The position numbers and the translations under genes are program-made. From the NCBI GenBank assembly GCA_916613615.1, contig OU744721.1, forward strand, positions 52,028,747 to 52,092,746: a stretch of DNA of 64,000 bases, given 5' to 3'. The notes beneath the pieces were generated by a model that saw only the letters and a program-made list of their open reading frames with translations, had not been told where the DNA came from and ran no database searches. Below, piece by piece: positions 34,418-46,072 of the stretch; position 1 is the first letter of the stretch; every line of letters begins with the position of its first letter. This DNA is from Steromphala cineraria. Its lineage: Eukaryota; Mollusca; Gastropoda; Trochida; Trochidae.

Positions 34418-34612
34418 TCAGTAACGTGTATGACCACCGTTAACAGCAACACAGGCTGTGCACCGTCTCCTCATTGAGCGGATAAGCCTCTGAATAATGT
34501 TCTGAGGAATTCCATTCCACTCTTGTTGCAAAGCATTGTCACATTGATGTGCCAACCTGCAACATGCCCAAGGCGCGTTCTCGTTCCTCTGCTGACAATC
34601 TTGGCATTGCAA
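34418..34612 (-). pseudogene. Tc1/mariner transposase C-terminal fragment
   Basis: An open frame with LQQEWNGIPQNIIQRLIRSM, RRRCTACVAVNGGHTRY, the conserved C-terminal helix and GGHTRY end of Tc1-like transposases. The catalytic domain is absent. Confidence 0.75.
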
Positions 34613-35417
34613 AATAAACTTTATTTTGACAGGTACAGGTGAAATGAGGATGATTTAATGCTGACGGTAATTTATACCCCGACTCAGCATGTTTTCCGCA
34701 TGTAATCTGTGCTGTTCATGTGTGTTGTGCATGCATTTTGTTGTTTTCATGTAATTTGTTCGATGATGTGTTCGGGCAATCCGTTCTCGGCTATATGTCG
34801 TTTTTCATGGTCTTTTGTGTTATTAGCAACATTTCCAAACTTCATTTATACTCTAAAAATAATAATATTACCATAATTCAAAATTTACAGATGGTGCGTT
34901 TTCAAAGATGTTCAGTATAGATTGCGAATGAAGTTTTCAAAATACTGTTTATTATCATAGTAACTACTGTGGATTCTAAAGATATGACAAAAATTAACAT
35001 TGAAAAAGCTGTTTTGGGACCCCTCGTGTATTTGAACAGTCTTTGTATCTAAGGAAAAATGTTATTTGCTGGATATTTACCAGAACCTTGTCAGCGAAAC
35101 CTTTTGACATAACAAAGATATTTCAAAAAACGGACTTCATTCCAGAAAATATATGTACAAATATGAACATAACAAAGTTTAATTTCAAGGTAAATACTTG
35201 AATTTGTATACACTTAATTGACATTTCATTAAGACTTAGGATCTTACATCTTGGTTATAGACCGATTACGTTTCTTAATTATCTGTGCACTTATAACTCT
35301 ATTTTTCTTTTCTCCATTGGACTCCTGACAAAACAAGTTAGAATCAGCCATTTAGTTAAAGTAACCTAGAGTTTATGTTTCATACAAGACAATGACAAGA
35401 CTTCTTCTTTATTTATT

Positions 35418-35470
35418 TCACACGACGTTTTTGGGCTAGTTCTTGCCCCTTCTTCAGGTGCGTAATGAGC
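35418..35470 (-). ncRNA. Degenerate hammerhead ribozyme motif (Penelope-like relic)
   Basis: The minus strand reads CGCAC-CUGAAGA-AGGGGC...GCCC-AAAAACGUC-GUGUG. The stem I arms CGCAC/GUGUG pair, the core CUGAAGA is intact and stem II pairs GGGC/GCCC, but the required GAAA is AAAA, losing the catalytic G12. It is probably the end of a decayed Penelope-like element. No flanking coding remnant is visible in 34613-36300. Confidence 0.5.
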
Positions 35471-36400
35471 ATAGTGGTAGATGCAGAATATGTAGTTGCA
35501 GGAAGCCAGCGATTTCATGTTTCGTATATTAAACTGACACTGTCGGTTCTTAAATATTCATTTCAACAATTTCTCCTTATTAAATTGCCATTTACCCCAG
35601 ATGTTTAATTCTAACAACACATTACTTAATCCTATTTTACGGAGCCATAGAAGACATTATCAATAGTCATGTGAAATCTGCTATCGGTTATTTTTAATAT
35701 TTATCGATTGACTTCTGTATAACTTATCCTAGTCAAGCTTTGTATGTTTCTGTGAGGATTTCTATTATTATCTAAAATATATTTCCTTGCAGTTTGTAAC
35801 ACTTTTCGTAAAATGGTAATTTTTCTATATTCTTTTGAACTCGGTGAGTTGTTACCGTCACTTTGCTGATCTTAAAGGGACATTACCCCCGGAGTTTTTG
35901 TTTGTGGAAACAAAATTCAAGAGGACGCAGTGATACATTCTATTCTTTGTCAAATTGTTTAATCTAGAACAACAAAAATATATTTTTATCTTTTTTTAAA
36001 TTGAGGAGTACTGATTGAAGCTGAAAATATAATTAAATGAAAATCAAGGGATGTTGCAAGGATTTGCGCTTTCTACCGTGTGTATGTTAATTTTCATGAT
36101 TTAACCATTAAAAGGGAAATATTAAATTGGTGCATTGTCCTCGGGGCAGGTATTTTCATAAATATGCTGGAAAAGTTCATTTTTATTAATTTCTGTCTCT
36201 GTGTTCAGGTCCACTGGTGACGTCACTCATCTGCACGAGGTCACGTGACACCTTGGTAGACTTCACGCACAGCAATCTGGTATTGTAAACGTAGCAAAAA
36301 AACATTAACGAGGCATGAAATTATTAATTATAACAGTTTATACCTTTACATTGATATATCGAGACATCTCACTCACAAAGAGCCTCACTTTCATATTTCT

Positions 36401-36548
36401 GAGGTTCTATAGTTTAATATAGTTCTAAGGTTCTATAGTTTCATATAGTTCTGAGGCTCTATAGTTTCATATAGTTCTGAGGTTCTATAGTTTCATATAG
36501 TTCTGAGGTTCTATAGTTTCATATAGTTCTGAGGTTACATAGTTCTGA
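36401..36548. repeat. 26-bp minisatellite, about 5.5 units
   Basis: Tandem units of GAGGTTCTATAGTTTCATAT plus AGTTCT, nearly identical to one another. Confidence 0.9.
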
Positions 36549-36562
36549 TCCGAGTACTGATT

Positions 36563-36927
36563 TTAAGGGGCAGTGGCACGTTTTAAACGCGAATATAAGT
36601 TGCTGTCAGGAAAATGAAAATAAATAGTTCCAATAGCATGACAATGTATTCAAACTAAATTGAGCAGTAATTATTCAAATACATAACAATAAGTTTAGCC
36701 ATACGAATCATTTTTCTTACACAAAATTAATTAAAGGTGTTTACAAAAAAACGGCTGCCAATGGTTTTTTTTGTGAAACTTCATACTTTGTCCTCAGACT
36801 ATTGATAATTGGCTTGTGAAATGATATTTTTGACACTTACCATGTGATACATTTAGCAATAACTTACAATTATTAGTGAAATATTCAAAATATAAAATTA
36901 TCTAAAAACGTGCTACTGTCCCTTTAA
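36563..36927. mobile_element. TTAA element, family A
   Basis: TTAA-GGGGCAGTGGCACGTTTT at the left, AAAACGTGCTACTGTCCC-TTTAA at the right. About 365 bp, abutting the 26-bp minisatellite. Confidence 0.8.
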
Positions 36928-37039
36928 AGGCCGGCATCCACCACTTTACACAGAGTTTGCGTGGCCTATTTGACCTCAAAATTATACTATCTGAACAAAT
37001 ACTAGGGTACCTATCTTATCAATTTTTATAATTAAAATC

Positions 37040-37556
37040 CTTTAACCGGTGTCCCGGTATAAATTCACCCCCTTATAAAATCTTTCCCAGTCAATTTCAA
37101 AGCGGTACGAATCCTCCCCTGGTAATTTTATTCCGGTATAAAATCGTCCCCCGGCGGAAATATTATCGCCCCCCCCCCCCCCCCCCCCCCCCCCTCAGAA
37201 AATAATCTCCCCCTTTGCTTCCTTCTGTTTAAATCTTCAAAATTAATTTGATCTTATTCATTTACTGCGAAAGAAGAATAGGTTTATATAATTGATTTTT
37301 GAACTAATATTTTGCTAAAATTAAGGACTTGATGATAAAGTGTTTTTAATGGGAACTTAGAATAAGCAGCATGAATAGTTTTATGAAAATATACAATATA
37401 TTTAAGGGGAGAATCTTTACTGATATACAGTGAGTGGGACGATTTTATACTGGGATTGATGTACATACTTCTATACATTTACAGGGGGCGATTCTAAAAC
37501 GGTTTTTATGCTCATACTGACATACATTTAAAGGGGCCGATTCTATCCTGGGAGCA
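37040..37556. repeat. Degenerate foldback with CCGGTATAAAATCGTCCCC motifs and C26 run
   Basis: Repeated CGGTATAAA(A)T(T/C)...CCCC motifs in the left half recur inverted in the right half (GGGACGATTTTATACTGGGA at 37437; GGGGGCGATTCTAAAACGG at 37485). An uninterrupted run of 26 C occupies 37169-37194. Noncoding and slippage-prone. Confidence 0.55.
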
Positions 37557-37959
37557 GATCAGCCAGTTCTTTTTCATTGGCTGATTTCCGCGCATGCGTG
37601 ACACCGACCAGGTGGTTTAGTAGCTAGATGTATCGTGAGGGGACGTATACATTACAACTAGTTTTAACTAGATTGGAAAGATTTGTAACCGAATAATCGG
37701 ACAATGTAAACTCTCTGTTGATATCAGTCTTTAACCTTTTTTAACACATAGATGATCAAAGATAACACAATGAAATTTTACAGGGTGAAACCAATGTTTG
37801 TGTAGTATGAGGTATCACTTCCATAGGTCTTTATTATAAATTCGACGGGAACTAGAGGGCGCTTTCTTTTCTATATATCTATTTTGAGGGACAAGAGCTG
37901 TAATCACAGTATTGCAACTCCTCGCAACAGAACGGATCAGACGGAAAATCCTTTCCTAA

Positions 37960-38700
37960 GGTATTGCTCAGCACTCATCCTGTAGTGTTGTGGCCATTGC
38001 ATCTAACGTCTACGTCTACGGTGGATACGACGATCAAGAAAGTCCCAAAGATTTTCGATGGGGTTGATGTCGGGCAACCTGGACGGCCATGGCAAGGAGT
38101 CAACATTAGATCTCCTTAGAAAATCCACTGTTGCATGAGCTGTGCGAAGGCGGGCATTGTACTGTTGAAACAGCTACCTCTATCGGTCGATTATTGAAAG
38201 GAGGTGTGGCTGTAAAACATCATTGATTTAGTGTTGGACCGACAAATTGCCGAAAATGATGACCAGGTGTGATCATCCGTTGTAAGACATGACACCATGA
38301 CACCATGACGCTCCCTCCTCATTATCTGTCGACCTGTCAAACGCAGTTCGGTGCGAACATTTTTTATTTCCTCTTCTGTATACACGTTTCTTGCCGTTAC
38401 GTCTGTAAAGTAGGAAACGGGACTCGTCACTAAATCAGACACGTATAAGTTCGTTAGGGTCCATATCATCAAGTTAGTGCACCATCTGAGACGTTGACGT
38501 CTCAGAACAGGTCCGACAAATGGTCGTTGTGCATGAATATTAGCCTCACGTAAACCGTTGCTGATGGTTTGGGCCGACAATCTCCTCAATCCAGGCACTT
38601 GTGTTGCAGTCACAGTTGGTGTGGCTTGCCGATTATGTAGGTGGGTGACCCGCATGAAACGGTCCTGAGCCGTTGTGGTGTTCCTTGGTCAACCACTCTG
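37960..38700 (-). pseudogene. Tc1-like transposase, decayed
   Basis: Minus-strand segments in several frames. Around 38525-38655: TATQVPGLRRLSAQTISNGL and RRPFVGPVLRR-like sequence (RPFVGPVLRRQRLRWCTNLM). About 38280-38420: a segment with RNVYTEEEIKNVRTE. About 38030-38090: SRLPDINPIENLWDFLDRRI, containing the third catalytic Glu. Order and motifs match Tc1 DD34E transposases. Frameshifts and stops disable it. Terminal repeats not found. Confidence 0.75.
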
Positions 38701-38800
38701 AGGACGGTCTTCGGTTGCATGAAACTGTTTGCAGCGATTCGGGAGATCGTTGTTTTGTGGACATTTATCTGGCGGGCAACTGTTCCAAAATTTTGTTCGG

Positions 38801-40850
38801 CCTAAATCCAACCAATGGCAATATTTCAATCTGCAATATTCAATCAGAACATTTTTTATCTTGATTTTCGCAGTAAACGAATTGAATATATTGCGAAACT
38901 AGGTTTCCTTATAATTACCTCGGCTTAAACTGTGGTTTCCTTGATTTGTATGTGCAGTTCACTTTTAGCATTATGCACATTACTGTTTCGAACATTCTTG
39001 AAAAAAAACCCGGATAAAATGTCACTGTGGTATAGCCAGGCTGCGTTTGGGAGCTTACTTATCAAACAAGAACATATTAGGAATACAGGACCAAAAAATC
39101 CTATTCGCATTCACCATTTTTGTTCAGAGGTTGTTGTCAGATATTGAGAGGGGTTGCGTTTCTTTTTTGAGAAAGTTTATCATTACTGGCACCCAAGAGG
39201 TAAATGTATGTTTGAGACTTAATTAAAGTCTAAGAAAAAAATAGGTACCCCAACTATTTAGTATGTAAATAGAAGTTGTGATTTTTGCATCTTTTTACAT
39301 ACAAAAAGGATATAAGATTTATCGTTGATTGCTATTTACAGCTCCCCCTAAAGTATGTTTACAAGCACAATGCAAATATGTACATTGAATTTCTTTAAAA
39401 GTATATGCACCAAGTAATTTTAACTGACACATGATCCTCAAATATCACTTATCATTATCAAATTAATGAAATGATCGTATCGACCGTTTTCGCATTTTAA
39501 ATGAACAAAATGGGCGAGTCTTTCAAAATAACAGATCTTAGAACATAATTTTATTCCATTAACGTTTAATTAATATAACTAACGTTTAATTAATATAACG
39601 TAGGAGATATGTTAACGAATCTTTATTTACAGCTTTATTTTGATGTCTTAAATACTTTCCAAATTACACATTTTTACTTTGTATCCAACTTTTGTGATAA
39701 AGCTGTATTTATTGACTTTATAAATTCAACATTAGCCCCTTTAAGAGATAAAACATAATTTTCAAAGATCGAATGCTCCTATGTACTACACCTCCCCTTT
39801 GACTATTTATCAGAAAATGATATACTGAACGCCTTTGAATTAACCAATCCAATGATACGGATTTGTCGATTTGATAACCTCTCAAAACACGTGTTAAACA
39901 CCCTTCGGTCGAGTATTGAGGAATTCGCTTATAAATACTGTTTTTTTTGTGCTCACTTTCTTGTTATCAGTTCACAAATTGGCGAGGTTTTGTTAAAAAT
40001 GTCGATACACATGAAGGATATTTCAATACTGAAATATTTAAAAAAAAACGTTCATCATCTCATGTCAAGAGCTTTAATTTATATTTTTCAAACAATCAAA
40101 GAGAAATACAAATCATATCTATCACCTCTTTATTGCTACAAGATGGATGTTTCGTTTTTTTTATTTCAGTCTTCTACACAGAAACGTTGCATCCCTTTGC
40201 AATAAGGAAGTTGTAAATCCATATAATTTTTATTTCTTCATCAAACCATCTACTTAATTGCCACTGAAACGAACAGTAATTTAAGTACAGATTTTCCGAT
40301 GAAAAGGGCAAGGGATGGTACTATGGTGTAGAACATCTGAACCTTGGGTCCGGGTAACTGAAGACGTTTCTGTTGCAGCCTTTCTCCAAGCAATTAGATC
40401 CCTGGCCGGTATCACCCTGTCTCTCTAATGTTTATCAGCTTTTCTCCTTGCCATACATAACTACACTATGTACGGGAAAAATGTACAGACAGAAAACAAA
40501 ATTCAGATAAGCCAATTGTTGTTTTGTGAATCAAGGTTTCCCTGTGAATAATAATGATCTAATGGTTTATGTTATATCATAACTCATTGATACTCTTTTG
40601 AAATAAATAAAATGTTCAGATGTTTAAAATCATGTTGCACTATGCTATGCTGATGAGATTAAGTTATGTTAAACAGTTGTTAAGGTCAGTGCATCAAGTA
40701 TCATTACTTAAACGCAGACGGCTAAACGATGTTATGGAAATACCACAACCATCCCGTTAAATAACTACATTGGATATGTTCATGTTTGTATTCGGAGTGG
40801 CCACGTGTGAGATCAACTGACTCGTCTTCTGGAACAGGAACACATGATAG
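38801..40850. other. Intergenic, no gene recognised
   Basis: AT-rich. It contains only a 22-base direct duplication (TAACGTTTAATTAATATAAC twice near 39560-39600). Short open frames here have no recognisable motif. Confidence 0.4.
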
Positions 40851-40879
40851 TTCAATGTTGAAATCCTTATCATCGTCCA

Positions 40880-41138
40880 CAAATCCTTCAACTGTTCAGG
40901 GTTCAATTCCAGAGCCTCAGAAAAATCAGTTATGAACATCTCTGCCAAAGTCTTCCAACCCTCCAATGGCCCTTGTGGCAGTGATAGTCCTCTGCTAACG
41001 CAACCAAGTCCAGGAATGAGCAGAAGTTCAACAGCAGATCAGGAACAACATTTAGAACCTATCTCTGACATTTCGTCCCAAGCAAATATAACAAGAGCTG
41101 CGCCATCAGCCCCACCCCCGGAGTATTTCTATTACTAA
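40880..41138 (+). CDS. Candidate 3'-terminal coding exon with PPEY and FYY end
   Basis: An open frame ends PSAPPPEYFYY-stop at 41136-41138. It contains Ser/Pro-rich LLTQPSPGMSRSS and a PPxY-type WW-domain ligand. AG dinucleotides suitable as acceptors lie at several places between 40855 and 40925, so the start is uncertain. The coding case is that a tandem copy (41178-41276) retains the same frame and ending. Product and upstream exons unknown. Confidence 0.3.
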
Positions 41139-41500
41139 GTCAAGTAATCGCATCAAGTTGTATAGAGTATCTTGTCAGACCAGGAACACCCTTTGAAAAC
41201 TATCCCTGATGTTACGTCCAAAGTAGAAGCAAGAGCTGCGCCATCAGCTCCGGCCCCGGAGCATTTCTATTACTGAGTCCAACCATTGCATCATGCTAAT
41301 ATACGATCTTGCCCATTTCGTTTATATCAGCAAAGTTAAGTTTTAATATGAACCAACGAGAGTTGAAACATATATGAAAGTGAATACGAGGTTGAGATAT
41401 TCTACCATCCAAAATCATAAATAATGAAATCTCTGATCATAAAGTGCCATTTGGTCACCAAGGCATTGGAGTATTTCTATTACTGCGTCCAATAATTGCT
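41037..41500 (+). repeat. Tandem duplication of the terminal-exon end
   Basis: A 141-bp unit beginning GATCAGGAAC (41037) recurs at 41178 (GACCAGGAAC) and stays open to APSAPAPEHFYY-stop at 41274-41276. A third fragment at about 41455-41500 keeps GAGTATTTCTATTACTG. Units are about 25 percent diverged with the frame maintained in the first two. Confidence 0.6.
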
Positions 41501-41710
41501 TTATTTTTTATACTGATAAAACGGATATTATCCGTGGTGCTTCTGTTTGCTAATATAACAACACGATGGGAAGTTAACATATATATATATATAAAACTCA
41601 ACTGGAAAAGGTTTTAAGACGACTGCTTTATGCAATTTACAGGAACTGAGGAGGAACTGTGTAAATTGCATGATATTCTTAACTCGTTAATCCTTCATTA
41701 AAATTCACAA

Positions 41711-42658
41711 TGGAGAAGAGCGATTCAGAGTTAAGTTTTCTGGATGTGACTGTCATTATCAAAGAGGATGGCCGTATAGACTGATCTGTACTACAAACCT
41801 ACAGATACACATCAGTATCTGGATTTTCAATCCTGCCATCCAAGTCATACAAAGCGAAACATCCCATACTGCCTTGCGCGAAGAATATGTGCCATTGTTA
41901 CAGATGAAACTCAAAAGAAGGAACGTTTAAATGAACTCAAGGAATTCTTATTGATTCAAAATTACCCAGAAAATCTGGTTTTAGATGGTGTTATGAAAGC
42001 TGCTTCTTTAGATCAATCTCAGCTCAGAGTTCCTAAATCTACCCAGAAATGTGTAGATATTGTTCCATTGGTTTCTACTTTCAATCCAAACCATCAGAGT
42101 GCAATTTCTATAATTGAGAAAAACTTACCTATCTTACATCAAGGCAAAAATATGGAAAAGGTTTTATGTAAGTCAAAAATTGTAAACAGTCTCAAACAAC
42201 CTAAAAATCTGCGAAATTTGTTGACATCCTCAAAGTTTGATTCATGTAATGTAGAACCAATTGTATCCAAGTGCGGGGATTCGCGATGCCATACTTGTAA
42301 AAACATTATTGTCGACTCTTCTGTACAAATTACTGAAACCAAATTGTTTTCTGTTCGCCAAAATCTCAATTGTAGCAGCAAAAATGTTATATATGTCATC
42401 ATATGCTCTGGTTGTAATGAAAAATACATTGGGAAGACAGAACTGAAGTTGAAATTACGAATGAACTTACACAGATCACACATTAATCAGCCCAAAAACC
42501 GTACTATCCCATTAAGTAAACACTTGGCCGAATGCGGAAACGGGCATTTTTCTGTCTTCCCAATGTATAAATTAAATTTTGATAATAGTAAGCTTTTAGA
42601 AACAAAGGAAAGCAAATTTATCGAAATGTTTTCGCCAAAGTTAAATGCTAAACCTTGA
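41711..42658 (+). pseudogene. Penelope-like RT tail plus GIY-YIG endonuclease
   Basis: The frame reads SELSFLDVTVIIKEDGRI, a TAG stop at 41777-41779, then TDLYYKPTDTHQYLDFQ, HPSHTKRNIPYCLARRI, the conserved RT/thumb boundary of Penelope-like elements. The frame is open from 41780 to the stop at 42656-42658. The endonuclease has a Cys cluster KCGDSRCHTC, NVIYVIICSGCNEKYIGKT (GIY-YIG variant), LRMNLHRSHI with the catalytic Arg, and Glu in ETKESKFIEMF. It nicks DNA to prime reverse transcription in active relatives. Confidence 0.85.
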
Positions 42659-42753
42659 TGTCCATCCTTTTGATACCTTGCCTATGACGTCATAATGTAA
42701 TGACGTCATAATGTTCACGACGGCGTTGCCTGACAACGTTATTATCCGTTATG

Positions 42754-42797
42754 TAATGGCCTGAAGAGGCTTGTAAAGCTGAAAGCGCTAGCCATTA
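42754..42797 (+). ncRNA. Type I hammerhead ribozyme of Penelope-like element
   Basis: All hammerhead parts are present in order. Stem I 5' arm TAATGGC (42754-42760), core CTGAAGA (42761-42767), stem II GGCTT-GTA-AAGCT (42768-42780), GAAA (42781-42784), a very short stem III within AGCGCT, cleavage-site UA at 42789-42790, stem I 3' arm GCCATTA (42791-42797) perfectly complementary to the 5' arm. A minimal stem III is characteristic of Penelope-like element hammerheads, which are thought to work best as dimers. Self-cleavage would fall after 42790. Confidence 0.8.
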
Positions 42798-42868
42798 AAA
42801 TTAATGGATCATTACTTCTAACTTCGAACTTTTATATATATATATGAGTGTTAACATATAACGATATC

Positions 42869-43035
42869 AGTAAAATACAGAGTGATTTATTTTACAATGT
42901 AAATAGATAAGTAAGTCTCTGATTATAAACAGCCATTTTGCAGTAAAATACAGAGTGATATATTTTACCATCAAAAATCATACTTTAAAAGATGTAAATA
43001 GATAGGCTAGTCTCTGATAATAAACAGCCATTTTC
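42869..43035. repeat. Direct duplication of ~75-100 bp
   Basis: CAGTAAAATACAGAGTGAT(T/A)TATTTTAC and ...GTCTCTGAT(T/A)ATAAACAGCCATTTT occur twice. The second copy has about 25 extra bases. Confidence 0.75.
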
Positions 43036-43188
43036 TCGTAGGAGCAGTGAATGCCTAACATTGTGACTGTCTAAGAATTCTGACATTAATGCTTGTAAAC
43101 ATCATCCTCTTCATATCTTTCATATCACCTGTGTTCCAAGGAGGACCAAAGCACTGTGAGTCAAATGACTTTGTGAATTTGAAAATTA

Positions 43189-45105
43189 TGTAACGGAATT
43201 CAGTCGGCCATTTCATAATTTTGAGTGCAATCAATGTAACTTCCGGGTTAATCTTAATTAGTGACGATAAATTAATGCAAGATCGTTTTTTCTCTTACAA
43301 AAAAGGTTTTCGCATGTGTCATTTGTAAAGTTGCTAATATTTTGATGATTTAGGATTATTAACATTGAATTATCTAGTTTTCTTACCTCAGGTAATTTGT
43401 TACTTCATCTTGTCAATCTATGATTTCATTTATCTATTTGCCGTAGTTTTGCGTTCTGCCATTTTGGGTCAACCAAATGACGTCAAACTTACATATCACG
43501 TGACTTTGTAAAACTATAAATAGCACCGCACATGTGTCTTCTGGGCGGGAGTTTAAAATATGTGAGCACGTAGGATCTTAAGGAAAATATTTGTAAGGTA
43601 GGGATCCTTGATCACGTCATTGACTTAGAATTAATTCCGAATCATTCCATTTTCCTAATTACTATTAACATTTGCTTCGAGGTCTGTTTTGTCTATTCTT
43701 GTAGGGATTTTATTGCATTTAGAATAACTTATCTATTTGTCTTGCCTGAATCCGGCAAATCCGGCAATATCCGATTCCGACAGAATGATCCGTCATTGCT
43801 AAATTATGCCAGTGTCTCAATATTAGGATTAGTGTATATATGACCAAGTTACAAGTACAAGTCACAGTATCAAGAACAGATTCAAGTCACAGATAAGTAA
43901 TTATCGTTTCAGGGGACACTTTAATCTTTTAGACTTGTGTGTTGATTCCATGTGATTCCGACGGACTTGATTCCGTCACTGCCGATAGCATGATTATTCA
44001 GTTGAGGGTAGAATAACTCAGCGTAGAAATAAGTTGTGGTTTTACTAATTAGTTGTTTATTTTGTTAGGTGATAAAGTGAATTTTGAGATTGTTATTCCA
44101 TTCTATTGAATCCGATTCCGGCAATTCCGATTCCGGCGATTCCGATTCCGGCGGATCTGATTCCGACGGATCCAGATCCGACGGATCATATAGATTTAAC
44201 TAGGTGATTGGGTAATTCAAGATACAGTTCAAAATCAAGTGTTTATAGTACAGTAATTTTACAGAACAAGTGTTACCCTTAATTCCCACATCCACTGGTA
44301 AGTCGTTAGTGTGTAGTCACCTTGACTTAGAGCACATGGTCTTATCCATTCCGATGTATTGAAGTTAGGATTGTATCCTCCCAGGACGGACTTAAGTCAT
44401 ATGTTTCTTCGGTTCCCTTGTGAGATGAAGAATCCCCATTTATACCCAAGCTTTATTATTTCCATTCAGTACTGAAACATTTATTCATATTGTGTCCACG
44501 TGTTGTGATGGGGCCACGCCCCCTTGTAGGAATCAGCTGAGAGGTCGACTTGGGAATCACTTCCGGGTCAGGGGTCACTACTTCCGGGTCCAAGTTGAGA
44601 TGTTAACATTCTTCACTTCCGGGTTTTGGGTTTGGTATTTGGGGTAACTTTCTAGTAAACTAATTGGGGTTTAATCTAAGACGTCTATTAAATTATTATT
44701 AGCGTTAGGGGTTTGTTAAATTCTTCTTATATTGGTATCGTTATCTGGGTGTAGGACTTAATTCAATTTTCATGGTAAGTATATGGATTCCAAGCGAGCA
44801 ATGCAAGGCAAGCACGATGTAATCAAGATCAAGTACACACAAGTTCCAGCACCAGATCGTTCAACCTTGTTATTTGCCTGAATAAACTATATAATTAAAT
44901 TATTGTTGTTGTGTCATATATCTGCATGTTTGTTTATTGTTTGCATGGTTTGACTCGAGTGGTACTGAACCTTGTGATATACTTTCACTGAACCTCGCCT
45001 TCCGAACCTGGTATTTATTCTTTGTCACATTGTTGTGACTGGTGGCAGCAATAACGTTACTAAATTTGCATCATCTTTTCTAGTCCTTGACCGCCTCCCG
45101 TTACA
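43189..45105 (+). mobile_element. LTR-like segment (possible solo or truncated LTR)
   Basis: Starts TGTAACGG and ends CCGTTACA (45098-45105), an 8-bp inverted pair of the TG...CA type. Inside are a TATA box (TATAAATA, 43515-43522), AATAAA (44881-44886), then GTCACA at 45029 and a primer-binding-like TGGTGGCAGCA (45040-45050). No gag or pol follows. The flanks AAATTA/ATATTA are an imperfect duplication. Alternatively the LTR ends at 45029 and the rest is leader. Confidence 0.4.
44105..44190. repeat. GATTCCG(GCG) minisatellite
   Basis: At least six short degenerate units around TCCGATTCCGGC, with diverged single units at about 43770 and 43955. Lies inside the LTR-like segment. Confidence 0.75.
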
Positions 45106-46072
45106 ATATTATGATTTTGTTGTTGCGATGGAATGGGATTTATCTTCATCTCAGGAATAATATCTTCTTGAGAAACTTATATTGGGTGTCAGTTTTAACT
45201 TATAGCACATGGTAGTTTCCAATATGAAGATTAATGATTAAGAAACGGATGATGTTGCCATATTGAATATCCATTTTGTAAATGGGAACGTGTTTGTATC
45301 AAAGAGGTATAATATAGCATAAGACATAGGGCATTCTTATTCACAGTTGATATACATTATTATTGAATAAATAATCTGGACTTTGCAATTTACATCGTAC
45401 ACATTACATACCGACATTAACCAATATGTACATTCAAATTATCAAAATACAATTGTGTCAGTACATTAAGTCATTAGGTATCAGTTTGCCAAAGTGAGAT
45501 ACACAATTCACATATACAACCATTCACTATGTACATGCTGCATGGGCGTCCTCATATTTATATAATGTTGAAATAAATATCGAATCATAATAAAAAAAAA
45601 TTGTTGTGCCATATCAAGATTATTATTACAATGTTCCAAAAGGTTTGACTGATTTGACATATGTCTTAGACAGTATGCATTCAATGTAAGTGCAATGAAT
45701 TACTTTTGTTTATTAAAAATTATCAAAACGTTATTTTTAAAAAACTCTTCCGTCTTAAATTGTTTACCAAAATTACTAGCTATTTTGTTTATTTAGTGCT
45801 ATGATTGCTCACTACTCAACCCGATTACCCTTTGTGTTGCTAGTGCCAGTTTCTCACATCGTGCAGCCTTTCAATATGAACACAATTCGAGGTAGAGAAA
45901 TGAATTCATGTTGCTTATTCTTGATTATTTCGTTTGAGAATCACTATTACTGGATTTGTAGCAACTTTGTGATGTCCCCAATATTTCAGTAAGAAGTAGA
46001 AAATTTGTGTCCATGGGACACAAATACCCCCGCTAATAAAAAAGCCCTCAATGTTTTCAACCGTAGAATTTA
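45106..46072. other. Intergenic, no feature recognised
   Basis: AT-rich. The short open frames present have no recognisable motif or repeat structure. Confidence 0.4.

Larger units (their letters stand above)
41600..42840 (+). mobile_element. Penelope-like element, 5'-truncated
   Basis: Recognisable parts in order: the end of the RT region (41711-41940), a linker, a GIY-YIG endonuclease (to 42658) and a hammerhead ribozyme (42754-42797). AT-dinucleotide runs flank both ends (TATATATATATA near 41580 and 42835), possibly a target duplication. RT core motifs are missing, so it cannot move on its own. Confidence 0.75.

Noticed and set aside
39852..40216. Overlapping 117- and 89-codon frames
   Set aside because: Two frames open over the same AT-rich stretch with no motif; neither is favoured.
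43189..45105. Complete LTR retrotransposon
   Set aside because: No gag, protease, RT or second LTR; only LTR-like landmarks can be supported.
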